DNA of 35,486 nucleotides from Sphingomonas montana (GTDB lineage Bacteria > Pseudomonadota > Alphaproteobacteria > Sphingomonadales > Sphingomonadaceae), in NCBI RefSeq assembly GCF_001956315.1, contig NZ_KV887140.1:1-35486 (forward strand), read 5' to 3'. The notes under the pieces were generated by a model. That model made no database searches, was not told where the DNA came from, and saw only the letters and a list, made by a program, of their open reading frames with translations. Within the stretch, counting starts at the first letter, position 1. Each line of letters begins with the position of its first letter. The position numbers and the translations under genes were made by a program. Positions 14,754 to 23,556 of this stretch are shown here, in pieces.

Positions 14754-16127
14754 CTACCCCCGACCCAGCAGCCGGTCAACGAGCGCGGCGAGCGTCGCAT
14801 AGCCGCGCATCGACAGGCCGGCGGGCGACTCGGTCAGCGACGCCGGCACCAGCGCCTGCGTGAAGCCCAGCTTGGCCGCCTCCTTCAGCCGCAATCCGCC
14901 ATGCGCCACCGGCCGGACCTCGCCCGACAGCGATACCTCGCCGAACGCGACCATCTCGGACGGGATCGGCTGTTCCGCCAGCGCCGAGACTAGCGCCGCC
15001 GCCACCGCCAGGTCTGCCGCGGGATCGATCACGCGGTATCCGCCTGCGATGTTCAGATAGACCTCCGCGGTCGAGAAACTCAGCCCGCAGCGCGCCTCCA
15101 GCACCGCCAGGATCATCGCCAGCCGCCCCGAATCCCAGCCCACGACCGCGCGGCGCGGCGTCGCCCCGGACGCCAGCCGCACGACCAGCGCCTGGATTTC
15201 GACCAGCACCGGCCGCGTCCCCTCGATCGCCGGAAACACCGCCGCACCCGATACCGACTCGCCGCGCGTCGTAAGGAACAGCGCGGACGGGTTCGACACC
15301 TCGTCCAGCCCCGCCTCCGCCATCGCGAACACGCCGATCTCGTCCGTGCCGCCGAACCGGTTCTTGATCGCGCGCAGGATGCGGTACTGGTGGCTGCGCT
15401 CGCCCTCGAACGACAGCACCGTATCGACCATATGTTCCAGCACGCGTGGCCCTGCGATCGACCCGTCCTTGGTGACATGGCCGACCAGGACCAGCGCACA
15501 GCCGCTTTCCTTGGCGTACCGTACCAGTTCATGCGCCGATGCACGAACCTGGCTGACCGTGCCCGGCGCGCCCTCGATCAGGTCGCTGTGCATTGTCTGA
15601 ATCGAATCGATGACCAGCATGTCGGGCGCCTCGCCCCGTTCCAGCGTGGTCAGGATATCGCGCACCGACGTCGCGGCCCCCAGTTGCACCGGCGCGTTGC
15701 CGCAGCCCAGCCGCCGCGCGCGCAGCCGCACCTGATCCGCCGCCTCCTCCCCCGAAACATAGGCGACCGATTTGCCCGCGAGCGCCAGCTTGGCCGCCGC
15801 CTGCAGCAGCAGCGTCGACTTGCCGATCCCCGGATCGCCGCCGATCAGCGTCGCGGACCCGGCGACGAACCCGCCGCCCAGTGCCCGGTCGAACTCCGCG
15901 ATCCCGGTCGGCATCCGCTCGGGCAGTGCGACATCGGTGTCGAGCGCGGACATCATCACGAGGTTGCCGCCGCCGCGCAGGTTGTGCTTGGCGGAAAACG
16001 GCGTCTTCGCCCCGCCCGCATCCTCGACCAGCGTGTTCCATTGCAGGCAGTCGACGCACTGCCCCTGCCACTTGTTCGCCACCGCCCCGCAGGACTGGCA
16101 GACATAACGCTTCTGCGGCTTGGCCAT
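14754..16127 (-). CDS. radA: DNA repair protein RadA
   Basis: A 457-residue protein starting MAKPQKRYVCQSCG at ATG 16127, with GTGGAG 5 nt upstream. It has the N-terminal C4 zinc finger (C10, C13, C24, C27), the Walker A motif GGDPGIGKST at 96-105, the RadA-specific KNRFG motif (KNRFGGTDEIGVF) and a C-terminal Lon-protease-like domain. RadA is a hexameric helicase that drives branch migration at recombination intermediates. A GTTC-N7-GTTC box lies 15-29 nt before the start codon, so LexA control in the SOS response is likely. cvpA follows at 10 nt. Confidence 0.97.
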   Translation of the reverse strand: MAKPQKRYVCQSCGAVANKWQGQCVDCLQWNTLVEDAGGAKTPFSAKHNLRGGGNLVMMSALDTDVALPERMPTGIAEFDRALGGGFVAGSATLIGGDPGIGKSTLLLQAAAKLALAGKSVAYVSGEEAADQVRLRARRLGCGNAPVQLGAATSVRDILTTLERGEAPDMLVIDSIQTMHSDLIEGAPGTVSQVRASAHELVRYAKESGCALVLVGHVTKDGSIAGPRVLEHMVDTVLSFEGERSHQYRILRAIKNRFGGTDEIGVFAMAEAGLDEVSNPSALFLTTRGESVSGAAVFPAIEGTRPVLVEIQALVVRLASGATPRRAVVGWDSGRLAMILAVLEARCGLSFSTAEVYLNIAGGYRVIDPAADLAVAAALVSALAEQPIPSEMVAFGEVSLSGEVRPVAHGGLRLKEAAKLGFTQALVPASLTESPAGLSMRGYATLAALVDRLLGRG

Positions 16128-16141
16128 CGGTACTCCACAAA

Positions 16142-16156
16142 GAACGAAATAGGAAC
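16142..16156 (-). promoter_or_regulatory. SOS (LexA) box upstream of radA
   Basis: On the minus strand this reads GTTC CTATTTC GTTC, exactly the alphaproteobacterial LexA consensus GTTC-N7-GTTC. It lies 15 nt before the radA start codon, where a bound repressor would block transcription. Confidence 0.6.
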
Positions 16157-16269
16157 GTAGCGCGCTCTCGCCCGTCTTTCTAGCCCTCTCCCGTCCGGGC
16201 GGTAGAGGGTCGGGAGACGGCCTTCTTTCCCGCCTTCCACTTCCGCCCCCGTCATGCCACCCTCCGCCC

Positions 16270-18531
16270 ATGCGGGAGAAGGAACTGAGGCTGGCACTGG
16301 TCTGCTACGGCGGGATCAGCCTGGCGGTGTACATGCACGGCATCACGCGCGAGATCTGGCACCTCGCCCGCGCCAGCCGCGCCTATCATGCGGACGAACC
16401 GGCGACCGGGTCCAGCGAAGCGGTCTATCGCGATCTGATCGGCGAGATCGAGGCGGCGACCGGCACCCGGTTGCGTGTCCTGGTCGATATCGTGGCAGGC
16501 GCCAGCGCGGGCGGCATCAACGGCATCTTCCTGGCGCAGGCGATCGCGACCGGACAATCGCTCGATCCACTGACCGCGCTCTGGCTGGACAATGCCGATG
16601 TCGATCGGCTGATGGACGACGACCGGGCATCCGGCGCCATCTCGCGTCGGATATCGCGGCTCTGGGCCACACCGATCGCCCGCTACGCCGCCGGCCGGAC
16701 CGCAACCGACGGGCTGGACCCGGCAGTGCAGGCAGGGGTGCAGGCGGAGGTCCGGGCGAAGCTGACACGGTTCGTCCAGGCACGCTGGTTCGCGCCGCCG
16801 TTCGGCGGGCCACGCTTCACCGCGTTGCTGCTCGACGCGCTGGGTGCGATGGCCGGCACGGGCGACGGGCGGGCGCTGCTGCCCGACCGCCATCCGCTCG
16901 ACCTGTTCGTGACTGTCACCGATTTCCGGGGCCACCCCGAACGGCTCGCGCTCCATTCCCCGACCGAGATCGTCGAGACCGAGCATCGCCTGACACTCGC
17001 CTTCTCCAACCGCGACGGGGATGGCGCATCGATCGGCGCGGTCCCGGACCTGGTCTTCGCCGGTCGGGCCACCGCCAGCTTCCCCGGCGCGTTCCCGCCC
17101 TTCACCGTGGCCGAACTGGACGGCGTGCTCAGGACGCGCGCACAGGGCTGGTCGGGGCGGACGGCGTTCCTGGCGCGTGCCCTGCCCCGGCTGGCCGCGA
17201 TCGGCGCGGCCGAAAGCGCGGTCCTGATCGACGGATCGGTGCTGAGCAACGCGCCGTTCCGCCCGGCGATCGAGGCCTTGCGCGATCGCCCCGCCGCGCG
17301 CGAGGTGGACCGTCGCTTCGTCTATATAGACCCCAAACCCAATATCCGGTCGGTGCAGATGACGGGCGGTGACGGCACCGCACCGCCCGGTTTCTTCCAG
17401 ACGATCCTCGGCGCGATGTCCGACATCCCGCGCGAACAGCCGATCCGCGACAATCTGGAGGCGATCGCCGCCCGCTCCGCCCGGATTGCCGACGTCGCGG
17501 CCACGATCGCCGCCATCCGGCCGGAAGTGGAGGCCGCGATCGACGCGGCATTGGGCGGCACCATATTCCTGACCCGGCCGACGCCGGCGCGGATCGCGGG
17601 CTGGCGGGCCAGGGCCAACCTGCTGGCCGCACGCGCCGCCGGCTTCACCCATGCCGGCTATGCACACCTGAAACTGGCGTCGGTGATCGATCGGCTGACC
17701 GCCACGTTCGGGCAGGCGGGTCGCGATCCCGCCGCGATCCGGGCCGCCCTGTGGGCGCATGTCCGTGCGACCGACGGCGCGGGTGCCGCGGCCGATATCG
17801 TCCCGTTCCTGCGCGCGCACGACCTGGGGTTTCGCATCCGCCGGCTGCGGTTCGTGGCGCAACAGGTGCCGGACGTGCCGCCGCCCGGCTGCACGGTCGC
17901 CGCGATCGAAGGGATGCGGACCGCCCTGTTCGCGGCACTCGCGCCCTATCTCGACCGGCAGCGCGCCGGTATCGCGGACATGCCCGATCCGCTGACCGAT
18001 CCGTCCGCGGCGCTGGCCGCCCTTGCGGCGGCGACCGATCTGCGCGCGACCGACGATCGTGCGGATGCGACGCTCTGTGCCGCGCTGCTGCCGCTGTCGC
18101 GTGCCGAACGGCGGCGCATCCTGCTCGCCTATCTGGGCTTCCCCTTCTACGATATCGCCACGCTGCCGCTGGTGCGGACCGATCAGGGCGACGAACTCTA
18201 TCCGGTCAAGGTCGATCGGATCGCGCCGGACGACGCGAACGGGATCCGCCCCGGCGGCGCGGAGGCGACGCTGAAGGGCATCAACTTCAACAGCTTCGGC
18301 GCGTTCTTCAGCCGTGCTTGGCGGGAAAACGACTATCTGTGGGGGCGGCTGCACGGCATCGACCGGCTGATCGATATCCTGATCTCCACCCTGCCCGCCG
18401 GATCGACGCTGCCGCCCGGCCATGTCGCGATGCTCAAGACGCGCGCCTTCCGCGCCGTGCTGGCGGAGGAACGCAGCCGCCTGACCGCGATCCCCGAACT
18501 GTTCGCCACGCTGGACCGCGAAGTGGGGTAA
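16270..18531 (+). CDS. Patatin-related phospholipase-like protein
   Basis: A 753-residue protein starting MREKELRLALVCYGGISLAV. The oxyanion region CYGGISLAVYMHGITRE, the nucleophile elbow GASAG (Ser79) and the matching Asp in LIDGSVLSNAPF (about residue 325, DGS in place of the usual DGG) make a patatin-type Ser-Asp dyad. Length, the mid-protein part VYIDPKPN and the C-terminal ~400 residues fit the patatin-related protein family (TIGR03607-like), found in bacteria and of unknown natural substrate. It probably hydrolyses acyl esters at the membrane. No Shine-Dalgarno is obvious. It is divergent from radA and separate from the next gene by 68 nt. Confidence 0.88.
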   Translation: MREKELRLALVCYGGISLAVYMHGITREIWHLARASRAYHADEPATGSSEAVYRDLIGEIEAATGTRLRVLVDIVAGASAGGINGIFLAQAIATGQSLDPLTALWLDNADVDRLMDDDRASGAISRRISRLWATPIARYAAGRTATDGLDPAVQAGVQAEVRAKLTRFVQARWFAPPFGGPRFTALLLDALGAMAGTGDGRALLPDRHPLDLFVTVTDFRGHPERLALHSPTEIVETEHRLTLAFSNRDGDGASIGAVPDLVFAGRATASFPGAFPPFTVAELDGVLRTRAQGWSGRTAFLARALPRLAAIGAAESAVLIDGSVLSNAPFRPAIEALRDRPAAREVDRRFVYIDPKPNIRSVQMTGGDGTAPPGFFQTILGAMSDIPREQPIRDNLEAIAARSARIADVAATIAAIRPEVEAAIDAALGGTIFLTRPTPARIAGWRARANLLAARAAGFTHAGYAHLKLASVIDRLTATFGQAGRDPAAIRAALWAHVRATDGAGAAADIVPFLRAHDLGFRIRRLRFVAQQVPDVPPPGCTVAAIEGMRTALFAALAPYLDRQRAGIADMPDPLTDPSAALAALAAATDLRATDDRADATLCAALLPLSRAERRRILLAYLGFPFYDIATLPLVRTDQGDELYPVKVDRIAPDDANGIRPGGAEATLKGINFNSFGAFFSRAWRENDYLWGRLHGIDRLIDILISTLPAGSTLPPGHVAMLKTRAFRAVLAEERSRLTAIPELFATLDREVG

Positions 18532-18599
18532 GGTTCCACGCCACTTGCCCTGCCGCCCCACCGCCGTAGAAGAAGGGCGATGACGCGGAGGGCCATGCC

Positions 18600-18947
18600 A
18601 TGCAATTCCTGAGAACCCTGTTCTGGGTGGTCCTCGCGGTGATCGCGGTGATCTTCGCCACGAAGAACTGGACGACCGCGCAGGTCAATCTGTGGGGCGG
18701 GATCGTGGCGGACGTGAAGCTGCCGGTCCTGCTGCTGATCGCGTTCCTGGCCGGGCTGCTACCGCCGTCGATCCTGTATCAGGCCAACCGCTGGCGGCTA
18801 CGCCGCCGCATCGACAGCGCGGAACGCACGATCGCGGAACTGCGGCCGACGCCGGTGGCACCTGCCGCCACGGTCCCCGGGGACCCGGTCGAACCGCTCA
18901 GCCCCACCGCCTACACTCCGCCGCCCGTCATGGGGCCGCAGGCATGA
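18600..18947 (+). CDS. LapA-domain membrane protein
   Basis: A 115-residue protein with two membrane segments, at about 5-22 (RTLFWVVLAVIAVIFATKN) and 42-60, then a short coiled-coil-like stretch (RRRIDSAERTIAEL) and a Pro-rich tail. This is the LapA (DUF1049) pattern, of assembly proteins linked to lipopolysaccharide homeostasis. GGAGGG lies 7-8 nt before ATG 18600. Its stop overlaps the pyrF start (ATGA 18944-18947), so the two are coupled. The link to lipopolysaccharide is by family only. Confidence 0.85.
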   Translation: MQFLRTLFWVVLAVIAVIFATKNWTTAQVNLWGGIVADVKLPVLLLIAFLAGLLPPSILYQANRWRLRRRIDSAERTIAELRPTPVAPAATVPGDPVEPLSPTAYTPPPVMGPQA

Positions 18948-19618
18948 GCGGCTGCATCTACGTCGCGCTCGATACGCCGGACTTGGCCGCGGCGCGCCAT
19001 CTTGCGGGCAAGGTCCGCAACCATGTCGGCGGGATCAAGCTGGGCCTCGAATTCTTCATGGCCAACGGTCAGGCCGGGGTGCGCGAGATGGCGGCACTCG
19101 GCCTGCCGATATTCCTCGACCTGAAATTCCACGACATTCCCAATACCGTCGCAAAGGCGATCCAGGCGCTCCGCCCGCTGGCCCCCGCGATCCTGACGGT
19201 CCACGCCGCCGGTGGCCGCGCGATGCTGGAGGATGCGAAGGCCGCCGCCCCGCCGGGCACCAAGGTGGTCGCGGTCACCGTTCTGACCTCGCTCGACGGC
19301 AGCGACCTGGCCGCGATCGGCGTCCCCGACGATCCGCAGGCGCAGGTCGCGCGGCTGACGCTGCTGGCGCGCGATGCGGGCATCGACGGCATCGTCTGTT
19401 CCGGCGCGGAGGTGGCGGCAGCGAAGAAGCTGTGGCCGCAGGGCTTCTTCGTGGTGCCGGGCGTGCGCCCCGCGGGCGGCGACGCCGGCGACCAGAAACG
19501 GATGATGACCCCGGCGGCGGCCCGGCGCGCGGGGGCATCGATCCTGGTGATCGGCCGGCCGATCACCGGCGCCGAAGACCCCGACGCCGCGGCACGCGCG
19601 ATCGAGGCGACGCTTTAG
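18944..19618 (+). CDS. pyrF: Orotidine 5'-phosphate decarboxylase
   Basis: A 224-residue enzyme that decarboxylates OMP to UMP, the last step of pyrimidine synthesis. The signature FLDLKFHDIPNTV (D59, K61, D64) carries the catalytic Lys/Asp pair. IKLGLEFF near the start, VTVLTSLD in the middle and FVVPGVRP plus LVIGRPIT near the end bind substrate and phosphate. The ATG overlaps the LapA gene stop by 4 nt. The gap after it holds repeats, so pyrF is probably not in the trp transcript. Confidence 0.97.
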   Translation: MSGCIYVALDTPDLAAARHLAGKVRNHVGGIKLGLEFFMANGQAGVREMAALGLPIFLDLKFHDIPNTVAKAIQALRPLAPAILTVHAAGGRAMLEDAKAAAPPGTKVVAVTVLTSLDGSDLAAIGVPDDPQAQVARLTLLARDAGIDGIVCSGAEVAAAKKLWPQGFFVVPGVRPAGGDAGDQKRMMTPAAARRAGASILVIGRPITGAEDPDAAARAIEATL

Positions 19619-19856
19619 TCGCTGACCTTCGGGGGGGGCAGCGCGTGTGGCGCCCCTTCTCCCAACCCTCTCCCCGTTGGGAAGAGGGCTTTTCTGACAG
19701 CCCCGGTGAGGCGGTTGCTCGTAACAGAGGGCGACAGAGCCCCCTCGCCCCTCCGGGGAGAGTTGGGGAGAGGGGCTGTGGCTTGGTGAAACGTCGCCAC
19801 CCCCCGGCCGGGCGCAAGGGCTAACAAAGCAGCGACCGCTTCGCTAAATACACCCC
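19619..19856. repeat. Inverted pair of CCCCTCCCC-type palindromic repeats between pyrF and trpF
   Basis: Two related GC-rich units face each other: one at about 19651-19693 (TCTCCCAACCCTCTCCCC, then GTTGGGAAGAGGGC) and one at about 19739-19781 (CCCCTCGCCCCTCCGGGG, then AGTTGGGGAGAGGGGC). They resemble other copies near 25581, 29410 and 35258. Close to trpF, TAAATA at 19845-19850 is a -10-like hexamer 6 nt before the start codon. Confidence 0.55.
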
Positions 19857-20492
19857 ATGCCCACCGCAAAAATCTGCGGCCTCTCGACAGAGGCCACGCT
19901 CGACGCCGCCATCGCGCATGGCGCGTCGCATGTCGGCTTCGTGTTCTTTCCCAAGAGCCCGCGCGACATCGACCCGGCAAAGGCGGCGGCGCTGATCCGC
20001 CGCGTGCCGCCGCGGGTCGGCGCGGTCGGCGTGTTCGTCGATCCGGACGACGCGCTGCTCGACCATGCCGTCGCCGCCGGGATCGGCACCATCCAGCTGC
20101 ACGGCCACGAAACACCGGACCGCGTCGCCGCGGTCAAGGCGCGCCACGGCATTCCAGTGTGGAAGGCCGTGCCGGTCCGCACCCGCGCCGACCTCGCGAC
20201 CGCCCACCAGTACCGGCAGGCGGCCGATCTGATCCTGTACGATGCCAAGCCGCCACGCGGCGCGGACCTGCCCGGCGGCATGGGCCTGCGGTTCGACTGG
20301 CGACTGTTGCAGGGGCATGTCCACCCGTTGCCCTGGGCGCTCTCGGGCGGGCTCGACGCCGCCAGCGTGGGGGAGGCGGTGCAGGTCACCGGCGCCACGC
20401 TGCTCGATATTTCGTCGGGGGTCGAATTGTCCCCGGGCGTCAAGGATGTGGACAAGATCGCCGCCTTCCTGCAATCGGTCGCCCGGTCATGA
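19857..20492 (+). CDS. trpF: Phosphoribosylanthranilate isomerase
   Basis: A 211-residue TIM-barrel enzyme that converts phosphoribosylanthranilate to CdRP in tryptophan synthesis. The N-terminal KICGLST (family KICG) carries the catalytic Cys; the phosphate-binding [10 protein letters not shown] and the closing [15 protein letters not shown] are typical. No Shine-Dalgarno precedes ATG 19857, and a TAAATA sits 6 nt upstream, so the message may be leaderless. The stop overlaps the trpB start (ATGA). No tryptophan leader peptide or attenuator is visible. Confidence 0.97.
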   Translation: MPTAKICGLSTEATLDAAIAHGASHVGFVFFPKSPRDIDPAKAAALIRRVPPRVGAVGVFVDPDDALLDHAVAAGIGTIQLHGHETPDRVAAVKARHGIPVWKAVPVRTRADLATAHQYRQAADLILYDAKPPRGADLPGGMGLRFDWRLLQGHVHPLPWALSGGLDAASVGEAVQVTGATLLDISSGVELSPGVKDVDKIAAFLQSVARS

Positions 20493-21721
20493 CCATACAG
20501 AACAGCTACCGTGCGCAGCCATCGCCAGACGGCCATTTCGGTCAGTTCGGCGGCCGCTACGTCGCCGAAACCCTGATGCCGCTGATCCTCGACCTGGAAC
20601 GCGAATATCGCGCCGCGCAGGCCGATCCGGCGTTCCAGACCGAACTCGACTGGCTGCTGAAACATTATGTCGGCCGCCCCAGCCCGCTTTATTATGCCGA
20701 ACGCTTCACCGAGGCGGTGCGTGCAGACGCGCCAGACGGGATGGGCGCGAAGGTCTATCTGAAGCGCGACGAGCTGAACCATACCGGCGCGCACAAGATC
20801 AACAACTGCATCGGCCAGATCCTGCTGGCCAAGCGGATGGGCAAGACGCGGATCATCGCGGAGACCGGCGCGGGCCAGCACGGCGTCGCCACCGCGACGG
20901 TCGCGGCGCGCTTCGGCCTGCCGTGCACCATCTACATGGGCGCGCGCGATACGGTGCGGCAGCAGCCCAACGTGTTCCGCATGAAGCTGCTCGGTGCGGA
21001 GATCGTGCCTGTCACGGCCGGTGCGCAGACGCTGAAGGATGCGATGAACGAGGCGCTGCGCGACTGGGTCGCCAATGTCGACGACACATTCTACATCATC
21101 GGCACCGCCGCCGGCCCGCACCCCTATCCGGAACTGGTCCGCGATTTCCAATCGGTGATCGGGCGTGAAGCGCGCGAGCAGATCATGGAGGCCGAAGGCC
21201 GTCTGCCCGACTTGCTGGTCGCCGCCATCGGTGGCGGATCGAATGCGATCGGGCTGTTCCATCCGTTCCTGGACGATGCCGACGTGAAGATGGTCGGGAT
21301 CGAGGCGGCGGGCCATGGGCTAGACACCGTCGAACATGCCGCCTCGCTGGCGGGCGGCGAACCGGGCGTGCTGCACGGCAACCGCACCTACCTGCTGCAG
21401 GACGCGGACGGCCAGATCACCGAAGGTCACTCGATCTCGGCCGGGCTCGACTATCCCGGCATCGGCCCGGAACATAGCTGGCTGCACGAAACCGGCCGCG
21501 TGCAATATGAAAGCTGCACCGACAAGGATGCGCTCGACGCGTTCCAGTTTCTCTGCCGCACCGAAGGGATCATCCCGGCGCTGGAACCCGCCCACGCGCT
21601 GTCCGCTGTCGTCCGTCACGCACGGACGATGCCGCGGGACCAGATCATCATTGCCAACCTGTGCGGCCGCGGGGACAAGGACATCTTCACCGTGGCGGAC
21701 GCGCTGGGGGTCAAACTGTGA
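20489..21721 (+). CDS. trpB: Tryptophan synthase beta chain
   Basis: A 410-residue PLP enzyme that joins indole and serine to make tryptophan. It has the [15 protein letters not shown] start, the PLP lysine K103 in [12 protein letters not shown], the [14 protein letters not shown] substrate loop, the phosphate-binding GGGSNAIG, and [16 protein letters not shown]. Start ATG 20489 overlaps the trpF stop. It works with TrpA (next gene), which makes the indole and passes it through a tunnel. Confidence 0.98.
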   Translation: MTIQNSYRAQPSPDGHFGQFGGRYVAETLMPLILDLEREYRAAQADPAFQTELDWLLKHYVGRPSPLYYAERFTEAVRADAPDGMGAKVYLKRDELNHTGAHKINNCIGQILLAKRMGKTRIIAETGAGQHGVATATVAARFGLPCTIYMGARDTVRQQPNVFRMKLLGAEIVPVTAGAQTLKDAMNEALRDWVANVDDTFYIIGTAAGPHPYPELVRDFQSVIGREAREQIMEAEGRLPDLLVAAIGGGSNAIGLFHPFLDDADVKMVGIEAAGHGLDTVEHAASLAGGEPGVLHGNRTYLLQDADGQITEGHSISAGLDYPGIGPEHSWLHETGRVQYESCTDKDALDAFQFLCRTEGIIPALEPAHALSAVVRHARTMPRDQIIIANLCGRGDKDIFTVADALGVKL

Positions 21722-21736
21722 TCGCGCCCGCCTGCT

Positions 21737-21760
21737 CCCCCTCCCTTTCTAGGGAGGGGG
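21737..21760 (+). promoter_or_regulatory. Hairpin that covers the trpA ribosome binding site
   Basis: CCCCCTCCCT at 21737-21746 and AGGGAGGGGG at 21751-21760 form a perfect 10-bp stem with a TTCT loop, in the 43-nt gap between trpB and trpA. The 3' arm is also the trpA Shine-Dalgarno (4 nt before ATG 21765). It looks like a short relative of the genome's C-rich palindromic repeats. Confidence 0.55.
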
Positions 21761-21764
21761 GAAT

Positions 21765-22589
21765 ATGACCCGCCTCGCCACCACCTTCGCAGCCTGCGCC
21801 GCGCAGAACCGCGCCGCATTGGTCTGCTTCGTCACCGGCGGTGACCCCGCCCCCGCCGCGACGCCGGCGATCCTCGACGCGCTGGTCGCGGCGGGGGCCG
21901 ACGTGATCGAACTGGGCATGCCGTTCACCGATCCGATGGCGGACGGCCCCGCGATCCAGCTCGCCAACCTGCGCGCACTGGGCAGCGGGACGACCACCGC
22001 CGCGCTGTTCGAGATCGTGCGTGACTTCCGCACCCGCCACCCGGACGTTCCGCTGGTGATGATGGGCTATGCCAACCCGATGGTGCGGCGTGGGCCGGAC
22101 TGGTTCGCCGACCGGTGCCGCGACGTCGGCGTGGACGGCGTGATCTGCGTCGACATTCCGCCGGAGGAGGACGCTGCGCTCGGCATCCCGCTGCGCGCCG
22201 CCGGGATCGATCTCGTCCGGCTGGCCACCCCCACCACCGACGCCGTCCGCCTGCCGCAGGTTCTCGCCAACGCGTCGGGCTTTCTCTATTATGTCTCTGT
22301 CGCCGGCATCACCGGCAAGCAGCAGGCGGCGTCCGCGTCGATCGATGCGGCGGTCGCCCGGCTCAAGGCGGCGACCGACCTGCCCGTTGCGGTCGGCTTC
22401 GGTGTCCGCACGCCCGAACAGGCGGCCGCCATCGCGCGTACCGCAGACGGCGTCGTCGTCGGCTCCGCCATCGTGGAGACGATCGCCGCCGCCTATGCCG
22501 CCGGCCAGGATCCGGCTGCCGCGATCATGGCCTATGTCGGCGGACTGTCCGCCGCCGTCCGCAGCGCCCGCCAGGATGCCCCGAAATGA
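21765..22589 (+). CDS. trpA: Tryptophan synthase alpha chain
   Basis: A 274-residue TIM-barrel enzyme that splits indole-3-glycerol phosphate to indole and glyceraldehyde 3-phosphate. The catalytic Glu and Asp are E49 and D60 in [19 protein letters not shown], the same positions as in E. coli. [10 protein letters not shown] and [10 protein letters not shown] bind phosphate. AGGGAGGGGG precedes ATG 21765, but within a hairpin. The stop overlaps accD (ATGA 22586-22589). Confidence 0.98.
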   Translation: MTRLATTFAACAAQNRAALVCFVTGGDPAPAATPAILDALVAAGADVIELGMPFTDPMADGPAIQLANLRALGSGTTTAALFEIVRDFRTRHPDVPLVMMGYANPMVRRGPDWFADRCRDVGVDGVICVDIPPEEDAALGIPLRAAGIDLVRLATPTTDAVRLPQVLANASGFLYYVSVAGITGKQQAASASIDAAVARLKAATDLPVAVGFGVRTPEQAAAIARTADGVVVGSAIVETIAAAYAAGQDPAAAIMAYVGGLSAAVRSARQDAPK

Positions 22590-23437
22590 GCTGGATCGAC
22601 CGCGTCCGCCACTCGCTTCCCTTCGTCGCCAAGCGCGAGACGGACGAGGAGCTCTGGCACAAATGCCCGTCCTGCGGGCAGATGGTGTTCAAGAAGGAAT
22701 ATGAGGAGAACCAGTCGGTCTGCCCGAAATGCGACCATCATGGCCGCATCGGGCCGGACGAGCGGTTCGACGCGCTGTTCGACGGCGGGCTATACACCCC
22801 GCTGCCGATCCCGTCGGTGCGCGAGGATCCGCTGAAGTTCCGCGATACCAAACGCTATGTCGACCGGATTCGCGCCGCGCGCACTGCGACCGGCGAAAAC
22901 GACGCGCTGATGAACGCGCGTGGCACGATCGAGGGCCGACGCGCGGTCGTCGGCGTTCAGGATTTCGCCTTCATGGGCGGGTCGATGGGCCTGGGCGTCG
23001 GCGCCGCCTTCCTGACCGGCGTCGAAGCCGCGATCGCCGATCATTGCCCCTATGTCATCTTCACCGCGGCCGGCGGCGCGCGGATGCAGGAGGGCATCCT
23101 GTCGCTGATGCAGATGCCCAAGACGACCGTCGCGATCGCGATGCTGCACGAGGCGGGCCTGCCCTATATCGTCGTGATGACGGACCCGACCACCGGCGGC
23201 GTCACGGCATCTTATGCGATGCTCGGCGACGTGCAGCTGGCCGAACCCGGCGCGCTCATCGGCTTTGCGGGGCAGCGTGTCATCGAATCGACGATCCGCG
23301 AAAAACTGCCGGAGGGGTTCCAGCGCGCCGAATATCTGCTCGACCACGGAATGCTCGACATGGTCGTCCACCGCCACGCCATGCGTGCCGAACTGGCGCG
23401 CCTGATCGGCTATCTCTGCGTGGACGCCGTGGCTTAA
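22586..23437 (+). CDS. accD: Acetyl-CoA carboxylase carboxyltransferase subunit beta
   Basis: A 283-residue subunit; with AccA it moves CO2 from carboxybiotin to acetyl-CoA to make malonyl-CoA. The N-terminal C4 zinc ribbon (KCPSCGQ...CPKCDHH) is followed by the crotonase-like fold with [41 protein letters not shown] and GFAGQRVIE. The start overlaps trpA, a common order in alphaproteobacteria, and folC follows after a gap of 119 nt. Confidence 0.98.
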   Translation: MSWIDRVRHSLPFVAKRETDEELWHKCPSCGQMVFKKEYEENQSVCPKCDHHGRIGPDERFDALFDGGLYTPLPIPSVREDPLKFRDTKRYVDRIRAARTATGENDALMNARGTIEGRRAVVGVQDFAFMGGSMGLGVGAAFLTGVEAAIADHCPYVIFTAAGGARMQEGILSLMQMPKTTVAIAMLHEAGLPYIVVMTDPTTGGVTASYAMLGDVQLAEPGALIGFAGQRVIESTIREKLPEGFQRAEYLLDHGMLDMVVHRHAMRAELARLIGYLCVDAVA

Positions 23438-23464
23438 GGCCGGGCAACGCCGCAGCAGCATATC

Positions 23465-23530
23465 GTGCCCCGGCATAGGTCGGGGCTAGGGACAAGCGCT
23501 GCACCTGGGCCCCGGCCTGCGCCGGGATAC
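23465..23530. repeat. Two GC hairpins between accD and folC
   Basis: GCCCCG at 23467-23472 pairs with CGGGGC at 23481-23486, and CCCGGC at 23511-23516 pairs with GCCGGG at 23521-23526. The second, in the context CCTGGGCCCCGGCCTGCG, resembles a repeat family common in Sphingomonad intergenic DNA. They may end the trp-accD transcript. Confidence 0.45.
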
Positions 23531-23556
23531 TGACGCGTTTCCGGAGCGCAACACCG

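Noticed and set aside
16152-16176. GGAAC-N16-CGTC on the plus strand before the patatin-related gene, as an EcfG promoter
   Set aside because: It overlaps the SOS box of radA and is off consensus by one base; such matches arise easily in GC-rich DNA. Kept as a weak possibility only.
16252-18561. 769-codon minus-strand frame opposite the patatin-related gene
   Set aside because: Arg/Gly/Asp-rich shadow; the plus strand has a GASAG nucleophile elbow and dyad.
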